A DNA stretch of 64,000 bases from Dryomyza anilis (Eukaryota > Arthropoda > Insecta > Diptera > Dryomyzidae). The stretch lies in the NCBI GenBank assembly GCA_951804985.1, contig OX638135.1, positions 37,595,024 through 37,659,023 on the forward strand, read 5' to 3'. Each line of letters begins with the position of its first letter. The first letter of the stretch is position 1. The position numbers were made by a program, and so were the translations under genes. Below, in pieces: positions 58,121 through 64,000 of this stretch. A model generated the notes under the pieces. The model searched no databases. It was given only the letters and a program-made list of their open reading frames with translations, and had not been told where the DNA came from.

Positions 58121-59325
58121 TCTCAAAATCCGGATCCGATATCGGAATGATTTTTTTCCACATTGTTGGTGATTAGATATAAGTTAGTATGAATAGAGGA
58201 TAGGAAATTTTGTCGCGTCACGCCATATCGCGTCGCGTCCCCAGCGAATGCATAGATCAAAAAATAGGAATTGTTTTTCTATATGACGCTACCCAGCATG
58301 AATTCTTCGACGAAATGGTAACCTAAGTAAATATTACCTACTATGTACATGGAAAGAGTAATGTATCATAGAAATTTTCCATAAATGCAGTAATATACAT
58401 ATACATCAATATAATGAAAAATGAATAGGTTATCTAGAATTGTAATCGAGTAACGTATCAATAGTAATATTGCAAAAATACATTATCACCCTGTAAAAAA
58501 TAATCTATTACGTAAAGCATGGCCCATACAAGGTTCGACTACTAAAGGGATTACTATTGATTACCTTTCCCTGCTGGGATTATTATATTTCTTTGCACGC
58601 TCGTATACTCGTTGCAATCGGTATGTTTAATACTGCGAGTAGTACAGTTGAAGCATTTTTGTTTTAATATACAAATGTTTCGTGAGTATACTGCAATAAT
58701 GTCTAATTCTTTTGTATGAAGAAGAAATAAAAGCCTGTTACTCAAAAGCAGAAAAAACATACTTTTGCTAAAAGTCCAGAGAGAAAGGTTCACCTTTTCA
58801 CAGGTTCCTCAATAACTCTCATAAAAAAATTTATTAAATAAATCAGTGCGAAACCAAAAATTAAAGAAAACAAGAAAAAAGGTTTTGGTCTGAGAAACCT
58901 TTATTTTTGTTTGCGGTCGAACAGCGATATATATAAAGGTTACCAAAATATATCTCTCATTATCATTTTTGAGAAGCTGAGAAGCGTTGATGCACAATTA
59001 TATTTTCTGATGACTCCCAATATTTGTTGGATAACTGATGGAGACTTTTGATTAAAAATTTAAGTATATACGGAAATAAAACCCTATAAGCAAAAATTAA
59101 ACATTTTTTTATCGAAAAAAGAAAATTGTTGAAAAATGTTTGGTCGAAAAAAACAACAATTTTAAAGACATTTCAAAAAAAACATTGATAAAAAAAGTCC
59201 AACAAAAAAATGTATTCGAAATAAAAAATTTTGTTAAAAAAATGTTGGTCGACAAATAAGGCAATGACCAAATCACAAAAATTGCTTTAAATTCGGCCAT
59301 ACAAAAAATTTTTGTAAAAATGAAG
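58121..59325. other. AT-rich spacer, no gene seen
   Basis: A short GC-rich run TCGCGTCACGCCATATCGCG lies near 58213-58232. Between 59105 and 59320 are several TTGAAAAATG/TTGGTCGA-A-like repeats. No gene. Confidence 0.3.
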
Positions 59326-60880
59326 AAAAATGTGAAGTCTGCGCTGCCAGCTCACATGACCCGGAATCGTGTTCTAAAGTTGAATGTATTAACTGTAACC
59401 ACTCTCATAGAGCTAACAACAAAAATTGTCCCGCATTTAAAAAACGACAAGGAATAATCAAAACAATAATTACGACTCTGAAGCAACAAATATAGTCAAC
59501 CAGAAACCCAACACAGAAGAACAATTTATAACAGAATCTCTCGAAATTGCAACCTTACTACATAAAAAACACATTGAAACTATAAAGTCTATTCACCACA
59601 CATCTCATCAAAATATTAACTACTCTTCCAATACAGTAAACAGCACACGCTCCAAAACAACTAATAATCCTCTTTAAAACCAGTAAATAACTCTCAAAAT
59701 TATACAACCTCTCAAAACTCTCACCCACCAAAACTCCCTAAAAGAATAACACAACGCCGTCTAGAAATAGACATATCTGATTTTATCCCAGATATATAAT
59801 AGTAAACACATTTTTACCTTACCAATTCGCAATGTAGTGTCGACTTTTAAATATCTTCGACATTGTTTTTGTGTATTGGTGAGGCAAGTTATGGATGTTG
59901 GATGTGGTGCCGATGCTGCGGTTAGAAACTGAACTACACCAAAATTTCAGTTTTGTTTGCTGTATTGACCTTATATCTACTACATTTGTAATTTTCTACT
60001 TAATTTCATATTTCATTATATAATATTTAAGCATTTCTCTTTTCTAATAATATCATTATGGTCCTAAAAATCCTTCAGTGGAATTCAAATGGTTACTACA
60101 ATAATTTACATGAACTTCAAATTCACTCTTCTGATATCATAGCTTTACAAGAGACTCAAAAACAACTCAATCACTCTCTCCAACTACAACTGTTCTCTCA
60201 CTAACACTAATAGTACAACCAACGCAAAAGGTGGCACAGCAATTTTCGTAAAAAACTAAATTAATTTTTCACCCTTACAAATTCCATCTAATATATGTAT
60301 TTCTGCTGTAAAAATAAAATCTGAAACAACACTTAACATAGCGTCCATTTAATTACCAACTAATGGAAATGTATCTTTAAACCCGATTTTTCAATTTATC
60401 AACAGTATATCCAGTCCTATTCTCCTGCTTGGTGAATTTAACGCTCGGTTCCCCCATAAATGATAGTAAAGGTATACAAATCGAAAATCTGTCCATACAA
60501 TCCAATCTTACCCTTTTAAACACCGATTCTCCGACCCACTTGTCGTCGCATAACTCCTTAACCCATGTTGATCTTTCCTTCTGTTCAGCCCAAATATATC
60601 CTTTCTTTACATGGAAAACGAACTCTCAGCTTTTTGGCAATGATCACTTCCCAATTAATATTACTTTTACAAAAGACAGCAACTATTCCGCTCACACTAA
60701 TTCTAAACCCATAAATTCAAAACAGATTCTGTCAATTGGAATAAATATCGCTCAACTTTAATTCAAAAGTTCAACTCAACTATTTTCACTCCTAATATCA
60801 ATAGAGAAGCTGCACTATTTAAAAAATATATCATTTCATCTGCTAATCAATCTATGCCTCAATCTTTTTGTTTACGCACA
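59326..60880 (+). pseudogene. Non-LTR retrotransposon: gag zinc knuckles and endonuclease, truncated
   Basis: Plus strand, Jockey/I-type. ORF1 tail (59331-59495) has nucleocapsid Cys boxes CEVCAASSHDPESC and CINCNHSHRANNKNC, ending at TAG. After about 560 nt, ORF2 starts at ATG 60058 with LKILQWNSNGYYNNLHELQI and IIALQETQKQ, the N-terminus of an APE-type endonuclease (conserved Asn and Glu). Further on come GGTAIFVKN, ILLLGEFNARFP, THVDLSFCSAQIYPFF and FGNDHFPINITF (the SDHxPI box, here NDH). At least four stops or frameshifts interrupt it, and it is cut off at about 60880 before any RT by BEL-type sequence. Confidence 0.78.
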
Positions 60881-60886
60881 ACGTAA

Positions 60887-61109
60887 ACCCTTACGTAGTG
60901 AACACCGCCTGGCTTGCCTCTGATGTTGGCCGCTGCAGGCAAGGAGCGCGCTGCAGTCGACAGGCGGTCGTTTTTTCGTTCGGCTAGAACAACGTTCTAG
61001 CAAGACTAACTCATTAGTTTTTCGAACATACACTCGGACGAACATAAAAAGTTTTTCCCTCCCAAACCCAATACAAAAAAAACACATAAAACCCACCCAA
61101 TTTAAAAAT
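60887..61109 (+). other. 5' sequence of BEL/Pao element, unresolved
   Basis: Sequence more GC-rich than its surroundings, with a GGCAAGGAGCGCGCTGCAGTC step, just before the BEL/Pao gag. It could be LTR or leader, but no second LTR is in the window to prove it. No primer site recognised. Confidence 0.35.
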
Positions 61110-64000
61110 CTCTAAAGGACAATTCAGTCGTTCCATTATGGAAAACTTTGAATAATCTCTAAAGGACAATTCAGTCGTTCCATCATGGAAAACTTTAGAT
61201 GCCTTTTTGACCCGCACTTTCAAGACCCTCGAATCTGTTGGCGATATAAAGGCTTCTAATATGAAGCGCAACCAACAAAAAATGTCCGGTAACTCCGGTC
61301 CCTGTCCTTGGGGAGAGAAACGGGAAACAAAGCCAGCGCAATCTGCATCGGTACCTAAAAGGTACGAATCTAAACCCTCTCAGTCCAAGCCATCTCATTG
61401 GGAAAGCGATGGTGGCATCTGCAAAATATGCAACGCCAACCACACAATTCGCGAGTGCTCGAGATTTATAGCCATGAAAGTTGAAGAAAGGCAAAAAATT
61501 ATAAAGCGAATTGGTTGCTGTTTTAATTGTCTTGCAGTTTCTCATGGCTATAAAGAATGTAAGAGCAAATATTTTTGTCGATTATGTGACAAAAAACATA
61601 ACACGTTGTTACATTTAAGTGCGTCTGACCCAGACCCGACTCCATCCACAAGCGCACAAGCAGCGAAGCAATCGACTAGCTCGAGCCATCAGGTTTACAC
61701 GACCCAAATACAGTCCACTGGTTCTACTGACACACCCACACTCTCTTCACACTTTGCGGCTAGTCGAAATCAAATACTGTTAGGAACGGCAATGATCATG
61801 ATCGAACATGAAGGAGCCTCATTTGTGGCACGTGCGCTTATTGACTCCGGGTCAGAAGCCACGTTTATAGCCGAACAATTATTAAGACAAATCGGACTGC
61901 CAACCCAAGCAGTAGATGCACAAGTTACTGGCTTAAACCAGTCAGTTGCTGCAACTCCGACCAGATCATGTAAGCTAACGTTGCGTTCTTCTACCAATCC
62001 TCACTTCAGGATACATACGCAGGCCTTAGTGTTGAAGACCCTAACAAATGATCTGCCCACATACCCTATTGACCCTACCCTAAAGAACAGTGTATGTGAA
62101 CTGGACTTAGCAGACGCTAAGTTCTTCCTGACACGACCCGTGGACATGACAGCGATTTATATCCGCAGATTATCAAGTAAGTCCTTCATCATAATGTGCT
62201 AGGTACCCTTCTTGCACAAGAGACAGAATTCGGTTGGATTCTGTCAGGCCCCATTCCCAAAACGTCAAGATCCCAGAATGTTGTCGCTCATTACAACAAA
62301 GTGACCCTTGATCGATTGCTGACGAAGTTTTGGGAATTGGAAGAAATTCCTAAACCTTCAGTTCAGTCTGAAGAAGACAAGTTTTGCGAAAGTAATTTCG
62401 AAAATACAACGCGCCGAGACCCTACAGGCCGTTATATTGTGACCCTCCCATTTAAACCCGTTGAGAGTAATAGTCTCGGGAATTCGAGACTGGCTCAATT
62501 TTTGCGAAACGAAAAATCGCTATTGAAAAAACCCACGATAAAGGCTGAGTATGACCAAGTTATTTTACAGTATCTAGAGCTTGGTCATATGAAAAAAATC
62601 AGCCAATCACCCTTCCGTGGCTATCAACCGACCCATTATTATTTGCCACACCATGCTGTGTTTAAGCCAGAAAGCGTCTCGACAAAGTTAAGAGTTGTTT
62701 TTAACGCGTCGAATGTGACTGCTAACGGCAAAAGTCTAAACGACATATTGTACACAGGACCCATACTGCAACTCGATTTGGTCTCATTAATTTTAAAATG
62801 GCGACTGTATAGGTTTGTGTTCAACGCTGATATACAGAAAATGTATCGTCAGATTCTCGTTGACGCAAATCACCGACCCTATCAAAGGATACTTTTCCGA
62901 AAATCAGTCGATGACCCTATCGAGGACTATGAGTTGCAGACGGTGACTTTTGGTTAATTGTGCACCGTATTTGGCCATCAGGACCCTTCAAAAGTTGGCA
63001 GACGATGTAATCGAGACCCACCCCCACACCTCGTATATATTACGTAACAGCATGTACGTTGATGACGTTTTGGCTGGTGCACACGAACTGGTGCAGGCGA
63101 AAAAGGCACGAGACGAGCTCGTGTCTGCCCTAGAGTCCGCTGGTATGTCTTTACGGAAATGGACTTCAAACTCCCAGAAAATTCTCGAAGATCTGCCAAC
63201 TGACCATTTGCTGGACATTGATTTGCTCAAATTGTCCGAAAACAATAGCGCCAAGACCCTTGGAATTCGCTGGAATGCTAAAAAGGATTCGTTCTTTTTC
63301 CAGGTTCCACCATTTGAGCTCAACTCTGGCTACACGAAGCGCCAAGTTTTGTTGACTATTGCCAAACTGTTTGACCCTGCTGGATGGTTGTCACCCATGA
63401 TAGTTGCGGCTAAGATAGTCATGCAGCAAGTTTGGCTTGACAAAACGGATTGGGACGCAATCATTAAACCCTTGACCCTACATAAATGTCAAAATTTCAT
63501 TGTCGGCTACTCAACCCTCAATAAAATAGAAATACCCAGATGGACCCAATTTTCACTCAAATTAAAAATCGAATTTCATGGCTTTTCTGATGCTTCAGAA
63601 AAAGCTTATGCAGCAGCGCTATATATGCGTGTAATGTTTGAAAACTGTCAGGCAATCACAACCCTTTTGGTGGTGAAAACCCGAGTGGCCCCAGTTAAGA
63701 CTGTTTCCCTTCCGCGGCTTGAACTCTGCGGAGCAGTCTTACTGGAAAATCTCGCAGAAACGATTTAACCACAACTTGATGTGACTCACTATCGAGCGCA
63801 TTATTGGACTGACTCTACGATAGTGCTGGCATGGCTACGTAAACCTCCAGGTTCATGGACGACATTCGTTGCCAATCGAGTATCGACGATACTTGAGAAA
63901 GTAGGCGGCGAGAATTGGCATCACGTCGATTCCCAAGACAACCCAGCGGATGTGGCCAGTCGTAGATGCACAGCCTCAGATCTTCGTCAACATGATCTCT
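61110..64000 (+). mobile_element. BEL/Pao LTR retrotransposon, 5' part, runs off the window
   Basis: Gag C-terminal part, protease, RT and the RNase H region in the order expected for BEL/Pao. Most of the gag N-terminus is absent; integrase and 3' LTR must lie beyond 64000. At its 5' side a roughly 46-bp unit (ATCTCTAAAGGACAATTCAG... to GGAAAACTTT) occurs twice in tandem (61108-61152 and 61155-61198). Confidence 0.85.
61155..64000 (+). pseudogene. BEL/Pao gag-pol, frameshifted, incomplete at window end
   Basis: The frame is open from SLKDNSVVPSWKTLDAFL and TFKTLESVGDIKASN (gag end), then Cys boxes CKICNANHTIREC, CCFNCLAVSHGYKEC and CRLCDKKHNTLLH (about 61430-61620), then the aspartic protease RALIDSGSEATFI (about 61837). 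A frameshift near 62195 leads to LGTLLAQETEFGWILSGP and RT: LRVVFNASNVTANGKSLND and FVFNADIQKMYRQI (62196-62957). A 2-nt loss near 62955 shifts frame again to NCAPYLAIRTLQKLA and the BEL-type catalytic SMYVDDVLAGA (about 63050), then FDPAGWLSPMIVAAKIVMQ. RNase H includes GFSDASEKAYAAALYMR, a TAA at 63766 in place of a sense codon, then YWTDSTIVLAWLRK and DNPADVASRR. Inactive as it stands. Confidence 0.88.

Noticed and set aside
60429..60761. 110-aa plus ORF as a separate gene
   Set aside because: It is one frame of the broken non-LTR endonuclease (FGNDHFPI box).

Overview
The window is an AT-rich stretch of an insect genome in which I find no intact host gene. Almost all recognisable sequence is transposable-element material. 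The organism is most likely a fly, probably an acalyptrate of the tephritid fruit-fly type. The reasons are the mix of elements (Osvaldo/Ulysses-like and 412-like Ty3/Gypsy, BEL/Pao, RTE, Jockey/CR1-like, hAT), very short introns in one broken gene, long TA microsatellites, and a tRNA-derived SINE whose body I remember as abundant in tephritids. That last point is memory, not a search.

Layout. 0.8-2.8 kb: a broken four-exon gene on the minus strand. 6.7-12.3 kb: a hAT remnant, two SINE copies, two pieces of a non-LTR reverse transcriptase (RT), and a degraded DNA-virus-like packaging ATPase joined in frame to one RT piece. 13.5-33.3 kb: the centrepiece, two nested Osvaldo/Ulysses-like LTR retrotransposons. 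The younger one (16687-28040) has two 2.2-2.3 kb LTRs differing by about a dozen substitutions by eye, a 4-bp ATTT target duplication, a tRNA-Lys-type primer site, an intact gag, a gag-pol overlap with a textbook -1 slippery site and pseudoknot, and a pol broken by a few indels and one nonsense codon. It sits inside the integrase gene of an older, rearranged relative whose right LTR ends at 33304.

35.8-44.3 kb: a foldback repeat cluster, an RTE endonuclease fragment, two inverted copies of a hAT-like element (one carrying a non-LTR insertion), and a 2.7 kb imperfect palindrome. 44.4-47.0 kb: an RTE element with a 581-bp tandem duplication. 47.0-51.8 kb: a degraded 412-like Gypsy element on the minus strand, then a 200-bp assembly gap. 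53.2-58.1 kb: dispersed and tandem repeats, including a 15-bp minisatellite inside a 1.3 kb TA tract. 59.3-64.0 kb: a non-LTR gag/endonuclease remnant, then a BEL/Pao element that runs off the window.

Most interesting signal: both Osvaldo/Ulysses-like elements carry, about 430-525 nt downstream of pol, a 61-67 nt sequence that copies the body of tRNA-Lys(CTT), the same tRNA their primer-binding site matches. In both copies the acceptor stem and a T-arm-like hairpin survive while the surrounding sequence has diverged, and the younger copy still encodes a CCA end. This suggests a captured primer-tRNA mimic kept as an RNA structure.
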